Assembly: GCA_028703735.1 (NCBI GenBank) | Contig: JAQVMI010000172.1 | Span: 1-5,033, forward strand | Direction of reading: 5' to 3' | DNA from: Candidatus Cloacimonadota bacterium | Lineage (GTDB): Bacteria; Cloacimonadota; Cloacimonadia; Cloacimonadales; Cloacimonadaceae | DNA length: 5,033 nucleotides | Shown: positions 1 through 5,033 of the stretch, one piece after another | How positions within the stretch are numbered: position 1 is the first letter of the stretch | Layout: the number at the start of each line of letters is the position of its first letter | The notes under the pieces: model-generated | Seen by the model: only the letters and a program-made list of their open reading frames with translations | The model's database searches: none | Told to the model about the DNA's origin: nothing | Translations under genes and position numbers: made by a program

Positions 1-1
1 G

Positions 2-169
2 CTAAACATGGTTTCTTTGCGCTGTGGCTACAAGTTCAATTATGCTGCCGAAAGCCTTTCTGCCGGTTTGGGTGTGGCATATCGCAAGGTTCATATAGAT
101 TACGCCTATGCTGCCTTTTCGGAAGAGCTAAACGCTGTTCATAGCATTGGTGTGGCATATCAATTTTAG
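2..169 (+). CDS. PorV/PorQ-like outer-membrane beta-barrel protein, C-terminal fragment
   Basis: Only the last 55 codons and the TAG stop are in the window; the start lies upstream. The fragment reads as alternating amphipathic beta strands (LRCGYKFNY, LSAGLGVAYRK, HIDYAYAAF, HSIGVAYQF) and ends in a terminal phenylalanine, the usual C-terminal signature of outer-membrane barrels recognised by the BAM complex. The pattern 'RxGYKFNY...L(S/T)AGLGVxY...(I/L)DYAY...(N)xVHxxxxxYxF' matches what I recall of the C-terminus of the PorV/PorQ (UPF0164-like) family. PorV in T9SS bacteria is an outer-membrane protein that binds cargo C-terminal domains and shuttles them from the translocon. The next gene, 16 bases downstream on the same strand, encodes a likely T9SS cargo, which supports the reading. 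Whether this is a true PorV, a PorQ or a paralogue cannot be told from 55 residues. Confidence 0.72.
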   Translation, partial: LNMVSLRCGYKFNYAAESLSAGLGVAYRKVHIDYAYAAFSEELNAVHSIGVAYQF

Positions 170-185
170 GATAAAGAGTTAAGAA

Positions 186-251
186 ATGCATAAAACGCTT
201 GCTTCAATTATCTTGCTGTGCAGTATTCTATTTTCGGTACAGCTTGTTGCG
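186..251 (+). other. Signal peptide region of the S8 protease
   Basis: Codons 1-22 encode a short basic start (MHK), a hydrophobic core rich in Leu, Ile and Val, and an Ala at residue 22 followed by a turn (TPGQ) at 25-28. This is a Sec signal peptide pattern. Cys12 sits inside the hydrophobic core and lacks a proper lipobox before it (LL-C, not L-A/S-G/A-C), so a lipoprotein is unlikely. The exact cleavage site is an inference. Confidence 0.8.
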
Positions 252-3200
252 CTTGTTACCCCGGGACAACTGTTGTTTAAAACATCTGCCTCCATTCAGC
301 TTAGGGACGGGAAAACTGGTTTAACCGGTTTTGACAGTTTTTTAAGCACCTCTGGCTTAAAGAGCATCAGCCGGATGAAAGGTATGCCCAGCACAAATTA
401 CTATCTGGCTAATGTATCAATAATGCCGGATGCAGCATATCTTGGCAAAGCCAGCTTTCCGGGTATAGAGTATGTGCAGCCAAACTTCCTGCGTAAGTTG
501 CATTTAATCCCCAATGACACTCGCTATGGTGAAATGCTGCATTATGTTAGCAGTGTTCCCGAGGCTTGGAATCACAGCACGGGTAGCACACTTATAAAGG
601 TTGGTATAGTTGATTCTGGTGTGTTAGTAAATCACCCCGATCTGCAAGCAAATATATACGTAAATCACAACGAAATTCCTGATAATGGCATTGATGATGA
701 TGGTAATGGATACATAGACGATTGGTGTGGTTGGGATTTTGCCGATGCTCCCGAAATGTCTGATATTGCCTTGGGAGATTATATTGATCAGGATAACACT
801 GTGGAAGATGAAAACTTTCATGGCACTCACGTTGCCGGTATTGTTGGAGCTGTTGGCAATAATAGCCTGGGTGTGGCAGGGGTTTGCTGGAATGTATCTT
901 TAATGCCTCTAAGAGCTGGTTTTAGAACAACCTCTGGAACAGGTTACCTGCAAGATGATGATGCTGCTGCGGCTATTGTTTATGCTGCGGATAACGGCTG
1001 TAATGTGATTAACATGAGCTGGGGGGATCCAAATTATTCCCCTATTATTTCAGATGCCTGTGAATATGCTTTTGCCAAAGGTGTAACCCTTATTGCTTCT
1101 GCCGGAAACGATGCTACAGATGTTCTTAGCTATCCTGCCAAACTTTCCTGTGTAATCTCGGTGGGGTCTGTTAATAAGGCAAAGCAATTATCCGGATTCT
1201 CCAGTTATGGAGTAGATCTGGATTTGGTGGCTGTAGGAGAGCAGGTATTATCCACTTACAAGCTGGAAGGAGAGGAGCAATATTTTGTGCAAAACGGAAC
1301 CTCCATGAGTTCTCCCTATGTAGCTGGTAGTGCAGCTTTACTGCTTTCTTTACAGCCTGGGCTATCCCCCCAGGAAGTAAGGGCAAGATTACTAAGCTCC
1401 ACAGACGATCTGGATCCCCCCGGATTTGATATTAAGACTGGACACGGGCTATTGAACACGAAGAAGCTTCTGGAAAATCTTAATCCGCCTTATGTAGAGA
1501 TAACCAGCCCACTCGATCAAATGGGTGTTTCTACTACTGTGCCTATTATTGGTTCTGTTTACGGAGAAGATTTCTTCCGCTACACTTTGTGTTTCTCCAA
1601 TCTTAGCGATCCCACAATTGTAGGCTGGTACGACGTATCCACTCACACTTTACAGCCAACGATGCACACCACGGAAGTGCATAATGGCGAACTTGGTGTT
1701 TTTTACATTCCTCCCGGCTTCCCGGAGGGGATATACTTAATCCGTTTGCAATTTGAGAAAAGACACAATAACATTTTGAAGTATAACTATTACCGCACCA
1801 TAGTGGTGGATCGTAGTGCTCCCGAATTAATTGCACCCAGCCTCTACGGATTCCAACGTTATGAAAAGCAGAATCTTCGCTATTACATTTCGGCAAAGTT
1901 CAACGAAAAAGTAAACAGCCAGCTAATGATAACGGATGTTTATGGTGGTTTACACACAGTTTATTCTTCCATTCAGGATAGCTTGCAGATTTGGGCAATA
2001 CCATCATCCGTTCCTCAAGGGCAGATTTCCATCCAGATTAAAGCTACCAATTCTGCCAATCTAACCGTTACAAGCCAAATGTATCAGGATTTTATGAATA
2101 TTGCCTATAGCGTTATACCTTCTTTTGGTTACACTATGGCAGATATTGGCACAACGCGGCGACCGCTGAATCGAATGAAGGATTTTAACGGGAATGGCAT
2201 TCAGGAATACATTGCCATGGAAATGCCTAAAAGCGGCTATGGGACTGTAAAAGTATATGAGCCGCATGTTGGCGGACACGTGGAAACCCATTCCTTTGAT
2301 TCTGCATTCTGGCCCCTGGATTTTGCCAATACTAATAACTCTGGCGATGAATTGCTGTTTTTAAATGGTGATACTGTGTATCTATGGGAAACAGGGCTTG
2401 TTGATACCTATCCAAATCCCAATCTGGCAATCTGGAGCGATACAGGTATCTCGGGCGGCTTGATGGCAGATTATGATAGTGATGGATTGAACGAAATATT
2501 GGTGGTAAAAAACCTGTCCAACGAACGTGTGATTCAAGCCTACAAACGCAATGCCAATGGTGCTTTGGTGGAAAAGCATAAGCTTAGCAATCCCACTCCC
2601 ACCAATCTTCGCAACAATTTTGTTCCCACCGTGCTTGTGGATAATCTGGATGGTGACGCCACGAAAGATGTCCTATGTGCGGATACAGATGGAGATGTTT
2701 TGGTTTACGAGATTGTGAATGCCAATGTAAGTGAACTCCGTTGGACAACCAGGCTTCCCGTGGGAAACGTTTATCAATTAGCCATAGGTGATTTTGATGG
2801 AAACGGCAACAAGGATTTTTTCGTGGGGGGATATAATAGCAATTCTGTAAACCCCAATTTAAGCTTTTGGTATTTCGAAGCTTTCACCCGTGCAGCAAAC
2901 AATATCTATACCAGTATGGGCAGCATAATGTTCAATGATGTTATATCACAAAACTCCATCACTGCAAAAGATTTGGATAATGATGGCAAGGACGAGGTAA
3001 TCCTTGCTCTGGCTCCCAACCTCTATATCTTAAAGCTTCAGGATGGCAAGTTTACTCCCAGTTTTCATGGTGAAAGTTTCAGCAATTACCAGGTAAGCAC
3101 CTGGACTGATACGGCAGGAACAGTGCGTATCCTGGCTAATGTGAAAGCTGGAGCAGATAGCAGCAGGGCTGTTCAGTGGAGTCCCCAAGCACCTTTTACA

Positions 3201-4364
3201 GGTCCCAATACCCCTGCCAATGTAACTGTAAAACCCCTAAACGAAAGCAGTATTAGAATCTCGTGGATAACAACAGGTGCACCTGCATACAGAGTTTACC
3301 GAAAAGACGACGAGGATTTGATAACCTACTTCGATGTGCAAGATATTACCACCTTCACAGATGTAAATGTAAGCTCTGGGCGCATCTATAACTATGCAGT
3401 TTCTGCACTGGATCCTACTTTTACCCCAGAAGAAAGTATACCCAGCTTGTGGAGCAGCGGAATTCCAATGCCTGTTCCCACGGTAGAAAACATAGAGATT
3501 GTGGGAATTAGAGAAATACGGGTAACCTTTAATCAAGCCATGCCACCTGATTTCATTAATCCGGGATACTATTTTCTTAGCGACGGCATGGGAATACCGC
3601 TATCTGCTAATAGTGTTTATTCGCATTGGGGTATTCAGCTACGCTTTAGGGAAACCTTTCCCGTGGTGGACAGCCTGTTTTTAGAGCTACGCAATTTAAC
3701 CGGTGGTACCGGAGTGGATTTTCTGCAGAATCGCTTTGGCTTTGCCTATGAAGAAGATATCTCTGCTCCTCAGATAGAAACGGTTACGGTGCTCGATTCC
3801 AAACAGGGTATTGTAATTAAATACAGTGAAGAACTTGCTTCAGCTCCGGTTAGTTATCTACCAAATTTTGTGCTTACCTGCCCGGATAATGATCCTGATA
3901 ACAACGTGGTTTCGGCAATTTTGACAGCTGATATTATCACAATTAACTTTGCTGAAACGCTAAAACACACAAACGGTGCATATTATATTGAAACTGAAAA
4001 CCTTACAGACTTGGCTGGTAATATGATATCTCCTCAGCATAAGCTTGTAAGATTCAATCTGGCGAGTGTAGCAAAACTGAAGGATGTAAATGTGTTCCCT
4101 AATCCGGTAACCCATAAGCATACTCAGGAAGCGATATTTACAAACTTCCCTACTGGAAAAGATGGCAATATAGCCATTTATAACAGTGCTGGCAATCTGG
4201 TGTTCAAATCTGCCATTGGTCCTTTTAATGCGGTAAGCAATAATGTTACGTGGACGTGGAACCTGAAAAACAACGACCGAAGACCTGTTTCATCCGGAGT
4301 ATATTTCTATGTGATAGAAATGGGTGGAGATATCGAACGAGGAAAACTGGCAGTGATTAAATAG
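186..4364 (+). CDS. Secreted multidomain S8 (subtilisin-like) serine protease with FG-GAP propeller, Fn3 and T9SS/FlgD-like C-terminal domain
   Basis: This is a predicted exported endopeptidase of 1392 residues. Residues 1-22 form a signal peptide (basic start, hydrophobic core, possible cleavage after LVA). Residues 25-108 look like a fervidolysin/I9-type propeptide (TPGQLLFK near its start). The S8 domain spans about 137-430, with catalytic Asp143 (IVDSG), His212 (HGTHVAG) and Ser373 (NGTSMSSP) and oxyanion Asn308 (ASAGN), so it should be active. An acidic insert at 168-180 (NGIDDDGNGYIDD) is typical of an S8 subgroup and may bind calcium. Ig-like segments follow (438-543, 544-645), then six Asp-rich FG-GAP/VCBS motifs beginning near 666, 712, 762, 819, 869 and 929, an Fn3 domain (1008-1080), two beta-sandwich segments (1098-1188, 1193-1292) and a C-terminal domain (1300-1392) with FPNP, SGVYFYVI and a GKLAVIK end. 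The ATG at 186 is preferred because it alone supplies the signal peptide (the next Met is residue 64); AAGAG at 174-178 is a weak ribosome site. Substrate is unknown. Confidence 0.95.
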   Translation: MHKTLASIILLCSILFSVQLVALVTPGQLLFKTSASIQLRDGKTGLTGFDSFLSTSGLKSISRMKGMPSTNYYLANVSIMPDAAYLGKASFPGIEYVQPNFLRKLHLIPNDTRYGEMLHYVSSVPEAWNHSTGSTLIKVGIVDSGVLVNHPDLQANIYVNHNEIPDNGIDDDGNGYIDDWCGWDFADAPEMSDIALGDYIDQDNTVEDENFHGTHVAGIVGAVGNNSLGVAGVCWNVSLMPLRAGFRTTSGTGYLQDDDAAAAIVYAADNGCNVINMSWGDPNYSPIISDACEYAFAKGVTLIASAGNDATDVLSYPAKLSCVISVGSVNKAKQLSGFSSYGVDLDLVAVGEQVLSTYKLEGEEQYFVQNGTSMSSPYVAGSAALLLSLQPGLSPQEVRARLLSSTDDLDPPGFDIKTGHGLLNTKKLLENLNPPYVEITSPLDQMGVSTTVPIIGSVYGEDFFRYTLCFSNLSDPTIVGWYDVSTHTLQPTMHTTEVHNGELGVFYIPPGFPEGIYLIRLQFEKRHNNILKYNYYRTIVVDRSAPELIAPSLYGFQRYEKQNLRYYISAKFNEKVNSQLMITDVYGGLHTVYSSIQDSLQIWAIPSSVPQGQISIQIKATNSANLTVTSQMYQDFMNIAYSVIPSFGYTMADIGTTRRPLNRMKDFNGNGIQEYIAMEMPKSGYGTVKVYEPHVGGHVETHSFDSAFWPLDFANTNNSGDELLFLNGDTVYLWETGLVDTYPNPNLAIWSDTGISGGLMADYDSDGLNEILVVKNLSNERVIQAYKRNANGALVEKHKLSNPTPTNLRNNFVPTVLVDNLDGDATKDVLCADTDGDVLVYEIVNANVSELRWTTRLPVGNVYQLAIGDFDGNGNKDFFVGGYNSNSVNPNLSFWYFEAFTRAANNIYTSMGSIMFNDVISQNSITAKDLDNDGKDEVILALAPNLYILKLQDGKFTPSFHGESFSNYQVSTWTDTAGTVRILANVKAGADSSRAVQWSPQAPFTGPNTPANVTVKPLNESSIRISWITTGAPAYRVYRKDDEDLITYFDVQDITTFTDVNVSSGRIYNYAVSALDPTFTPEESIPSLWSSGIPMPVPTVENIEIVGIREIRVTFNQAMPPDFINPGYYFLSDGMGIPLSANSVYSHWGIQLRFRETFPVVDSLFLELRNLTGGTGVDFLQNRFGFAYEEDISAPQIETVTVLDSKQGIVIKYSEELASAPVSYLPNFVLTCPDNDPDNNVVSAILTADIITINFAETLKHTNGAYYIETENLTDLAGNMISPQHKLVRFNLASVAKLKDVNVFPNPVTHKHTQEAIFTNFPTGKDGNIAIYNSAGNLVFKSAIGPFNAVSNNVTWTWNLKNNDRRPVSSGVYFYVIEMGGDIERGKLAVIK
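594..1475 (+). other. Subtilase (peptidase S8) catalytic domain
   Basis: Residues 137-430 contain all three catalytic blocks in the order Asp (codon 612-614), His (819-821) and Ser (1302-1304), plus the oxyanion-hole Asn308. Spacing between the triad residues (69 and 161 residues) is normal for the family once the acidic insert at 168-180 is allowed for. Five cysteines (181, 234, 272, 292, 322) lie in the domain. The domain closes with the usual helix-rich block LSPQEVRARLLSSTDDL and GHGLLNTKKLL. Confidence 0.94.
2127..3185 (+). other. FG-GAP/VCBS beta-propeller region of the protease
   Basis: Residues 648-1000 hold recurrent calcium-loop-like motifs of the form D-x-(D/N)-x-(D/N)-G-x-x-(D/E): DFNGNGIQE (666), DFANTNNSGDE (712, degenerate), DYDSDGLNE (762), DNLDGDATKD (819), DFDGNGNKD (869) and DLDNDGKDE (929). 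Each is followed by a short hydrophobic strand. The start-to-start spacing is 46-60 residues, about one propeller blade. The stretch around 973-998 could be a seventh, degenerate blade, which would complete an integrin-alpha-like seven-bladed propeller. In this family such propellers usually mediate binding to proteins or glycans; that role here is inference. Confidence 0.82.
3207..3425 (+). other. Fibronectin type III domain of the protease
   Basis: Residues 1008-1080 follow the Fn3 pattern: NTPANVTV at the start, a Trp strand (SIRISWITT), a Tyr strand (AYRVYRKDD), then TTFTDVNVSSGRIYNYAVSALD at the end with the characteristic Y-x-Y-x-V-x-A. Such domains are common spacers in secreted bacterial hydrolases. 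Confidence 0.82.
4083..4361 (+). other. C-terminal T9SS type A / FlgD-Ig-like sorting domain
   Basis: Residues 1300-1392 begin with VNVFPNPV, the entry motif shared by T9SS type A sorting domains and FlgD-like Ig domains. They continue with NIAIYNSAGNLVF and WTWNLKNNDRRPVSSGVYFYVI, and end in GKLAVIK. The NPV start, 'GVYFYxI' strand and 'GKLxVIK' end agree with T9SS type A cargo. The long 'W(T)WN...N...RPVSSGVYFY' block also agrees with the FlgD Ig fold. In T9SS bacteria this domain directs cargo across the outer membrane and is then removed or used for surface attachment. Which profile scores higher cannot be decided by eye. Confidence 0.82.
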
Positions 4365-4367
4365 GCG
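4363..4367 (+). promoter_or_regulatory. Candidate ribosome binding site overlapping the protease stop codon
   Basis: AGGCG lies eight bases before the ATG at 4376 and overlaps the last two bases of the protease TAG stop. It matches only part of the canonical AGGAGG. Its position would couple translation of the membrane protein to that of the protease. Confidence 0.4.
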
Positions 4368-4375
4368 AACAGCTA

Positions 4376-4711
4376 ATGATAAGCCTTTTATCTACACCAA
4401 AGCTTAGTTTGCTGCTCACGATTATCTTTTTGGCGTTTAATGTTTTGGATGGGCATTCCACCTATCTGGTATTGAAGCCAAACCACTATAGGCGCGAGAA
4501 GAATCCGGTAGCCAGATGGGTTTTCACCTGGTTGGGCATTCCAAGAGGTATCATTATATTCAAAACCGTGCTGATGTCTGTGCTTATTATTGCTATTGGC
4601 TATTATGCAGCCTGGGATCCTTTTGTCCTGAATATCACCATGACTTTAGCGGATGTAATGTTCATTCTGGTGGTTTTGCATAACTACCGGATAGCACGAA
4701 AATACTGCTGA
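4376..4711 (+). CDS. Small multi-pass membrane protein, DUF5658-like
   Basis: This is a 111-residue protein with three or so hydrophobic segments: about 10-33, 57-80 and 84-103. The first contains the pattern N22-x-x-D25-x-x-x-T29 (FNVLDGHSTYLVL). A polar loop with E41-x-N43-P44 (REKNPVARW) follows, then G54 and a Lys in the next segment (IIIFKTVLM, K63). N-D-T, ENP-like and K within helices is the pattern I recall for DUF5658, an uncharacterised family of small membrane proteins. The C-terminus is short, basic and probably cytoplasmic (RIARKYC). The start ATG lies 11 bases after the protease stop, so cotranscription and translational coupling are likely. No function is assigned; conserved polar residues within the membrane hint at more than a structural role, but that is inference. 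Confidence 0.82.
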   Translation: MISLLSTPKLSLLLTIIFLAFNVLDGHSTYLVLKPNHYRREKNPVARWVFTWLGIPRGIIIFKTVLMSVLIIAIGYYAAWDPFVLNITMTLADVMFILVVLHNYRIARKYC

Positions 4712-4738
4712 AACTTCCCCCCTCAAAGAACCAATGAA

Positions 4739-4762
4739 GGCGGAGGATCGGAATCCTCCGCT
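4739..4762. repeat. Perfect hairpin (palindromic element), not a standard terminator
   Basis: GCGGAGGAT (4740-4748) pairs with ATCCTCCGC (4753-4761) around the loop CGGA, giving a nine-base perfect stem; a G-U pair (4739/4762) can extend it. It lies 28 bases after the last stop codon, but the following bases (TACGCTGGGAG) contain no T-run, so it does not look like a Rho-independent terminator. It could still stabilise the 3' end of the mRNA as REP-like elements do (inference). Confidence 0.75.
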
Positions 4763-4843
4763 ACGCTGGGAGAAACCCGAAATCTACAAATCAAACCCTT
4801 CGATCTTCATATCTGGTTTCACCTTTCCACTTTTCCACCTTTT
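4744..4843. repeat. Long direct repeat, copy 1
   Basis: This block recurs about 199 bases downstream (4944-5033). Matched parts in order are AGGAT...AATCCT (hairpin core), CGCTG, CTACAAATCAAACCCTTC and GTTTCACCTTTCCACTTTTC. Positions 4776-4801 match 4974-4999 at 25 of 26 bases, and 4816-4835 match 5014-5033 at 20 of 20. The 14 bases between them (4802-4815) differ in sequence but have the same length in both copies. Confidence 0.8.
4816..4843. repeat. Pyrimidine-rich short direct repeat, copy a
   Basis: GTTTCACCTTTCCACTTTTC followed by CACCTTTT. Internally it is a small tandem array of CACCTTTC / CACTTTTC / CACCTTTT units of eight bases. It matches copy b (4880-4907) at 26 of 28 positions and copy c (5014-5033) at all 20 visible positions. 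Confidence 0.8.
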
Positions 4844-4850
4844 CACTGGA

Positions 4851-4869
4851 TTCCGGATCAAGTCCGGAA
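4851..4869. repeat. Short palindrome TTCCGGA-TCAAG-TCCGGAA
   Basis: A perfect seven-base inverted repeat (4851-4857 with 4863-4869) encloses the five-base loop TCAAG and is preceded by CTGGA. From memory, near-identical TGGATTCCGG..CAAG..CCGGAA motifs occur as interspersed repeats in intergenic DNA of several unrelated bacterial groups. No T-run follows, so it is not an obvious terminator. Confidence 0.7.
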
Positions 4870-4879
4870 AGACAAGCCA

Positions 4880-4907
4880 GTTTCACCCTTCCACTTTTCC
4901 ACCTTTC
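4880..4907. repeat. Pyrimidine-rich short direct repeat, copy b
   Basis: GTTTCACCCTTCCACTTTTC followed by CACCTTTC. It begins 64 bases after copy a and 134 bases before copy c, and lies inside the long unit rather than at its matched end. The short repeat therefore also occurs independently of the 199-bp periodicity. Confidence 0.78.
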
Positions 4908-4914
4908 TAACCAA

Positions 4915-4937
4915 TACCGGCATTGCAAATACCGGTA
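4915..4937. repeat. Weak inverted repeat TACCGG...CCGGTA
   Basis: Six bases at 4915-4920 can pair with 4932-4937 across an 11-base loop. The same sites also form a direct repeat, AATACCGG at 4913-4920 and 4928-4935. The structure is short and may be fortuitous, but it sits directly between the two long-repeat copies. Confidence 0.45.
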
Positions 4938-4943
4938 AACAAC

Positions 4944-5033
4944 AGGATGCAATCCTATGTTTCGCTGTAAAACCCCGAAAACTACAAATCAAACCCTTCA
5001 ATAATCAAACCCAGTTTCACCTTTCCACTTTTC
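4944..5033. repeat. Long direct repeat, copy 2 (cut by window end)
   Basis: This is the second copy of the unit described for 4744-4843, offset by 198-200 bases because of one or two single-base indels. Its hairpin is reduced: AGGAT (4944-4948) and ATCCT (4952-4956) form a five-base stem around GCA. The downstream part is as well conserved as in copy 1, and the copy runs into the window edge. Confidence 0.78.
5014..5033. repeat. Pyrimidine-rich short direct repeat, copy c (truncated by window end)
   Basis: All 20 bases up to the window edge are identical to the first 20 of copy a, at an offset of 198 bases. The rest of the repeat, and whether further units follow, is outside the window. Confidence 0.75.

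Larger units (their letters stand above)
4712..5033. other. Intergenic repeat cluster without a convincing gene
   Basis: No coding region with a plausible start and length was found on either strand. The stretch is built from hairpins, a pyrimidine-rich direct repeat present three times, and a larger unit of about 199 bp whose second copy is cut by the window end. No T-rich intrinsic terminator is visible after the stop at 4711, so how the upstream transcript ends is not apparent. Confidence 0.75.

Noticed and set aside
71..160. A 12-base direct repeat GGTGTGGCATAT at 71-82 and 149-160 in the barrel gene fragment.
   Set aside because: The copies are 78 bases (26 codons) apart in the same frame, both encoding GVAY in transmembrane beta strands. 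Repetition of strand sequence in a barrel explains it.
195..227. Lipoprotein signal suggested by Cys12 near the protease N-terminus.
   Set aside because: The residues before Cys12 are Ile-Leu-Leu, which do not fit the lipobox (small residue at -1), and the Cys lies within the hydrophobic core rather than after it.
1603..1896. Open minus-strand frame of 97 codons within the protease gene.
   Set aside because: It lies wholly inside a well-supported + strand gene, has no recognisable domain or ribosome site, and its Cys/Arg/His-rich composition is typical of an antisense shadow. The same applies to the other minus-strand frames inside the protease (for example 624-830, 1171-1386, 2061-2291 and 3237-3536).
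4851..4869. Intrinsic terminator for the operon at the TTCCGGA palindrome.
   Set aside because: The stem is followed by AGACAAGCC, without a T-run, and it lies about 140 bases past the last stop codon.
4816..4907. Small minus-strand protein rich in Lys/Trp/Gly (KVEKWKGETG type) read from the pyrimidine repeats.
   Set aside because: The frames break at TGA or TAG within a few dozen codons and lack ATG starts at sensible positions. The peptide pattern follows simply from the repeat sequence. Only the conserved tail frame is kept, as a finding.
4776..5033. Possible CRISPR array, because short repeats recur in the 3' intergenic region.
   Set aside because: The pyrimidine-rich repeats are spaced 64 and 134 bases apart, are imperfect, and are embedded in a larger duplicated unit. 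There is no regular spacer length and no cas gene.

Overview
The window reads as a piece of a bacterial chromosome from a didermic, probably anaerobic lineage that has a type IX secretion system (T9SS). It holds the 3' end of an outer-membrane beta-barrel gene of PorV/PorQ type, a very large secreted subtilisin-like protease ending in a sorting/anchor-like domain, and a small integral membrane protein. This combination, with moderate to low GC and repeat-rich intergenic DNA, fits Candidatus Cloacimonadota (WWE1) best by my recollection. A related group such as Bacteroidota, Ignavibacteriota or Marinimicrobia cannot be excluded from sequence alone.

Layout: all genes lie on the + strand. Positions 2-169 are the last 55 codons of a PorV/PorQ-like outer-membrane protein. 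After 16 bases, 186-4364 encodes a 1392-residue S8 protease with signal peptide, propeptide, complete Asp/His/Ser triad, Ig-like domains, an integrin-type FG-GAP/VCBS propeller, a fibronectin type III domain, two further beta-sandwich domains and a C-terminal T9SS/FlgD-like domain. After 11 more bases, 4376-4711 encodes a 111-residue multi-pass membrane protein resembling DUF5658. The tight spacing and shared strand suggest one transcription unit; no promoter is visible inside it. The remaining 4712-5033 has no convincing gene. It is a mosaic of hairpins and direct repeats, including one ~199-bp unit and the start of a second copy that runs off the window.

Working together (inference): the protease is exported by Sec, crosses the outer membrane by a T9SS-like route and degrades external protein. 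The upstream PorV-like barrel may be part of, or related to, the outer-membrane machinery that handles such substrates. No role can be assigned to the small membrane protein. The least explained part of the window is the intergenic repeat cluster; the coding part is a well-formed example of known families rather than a new system.
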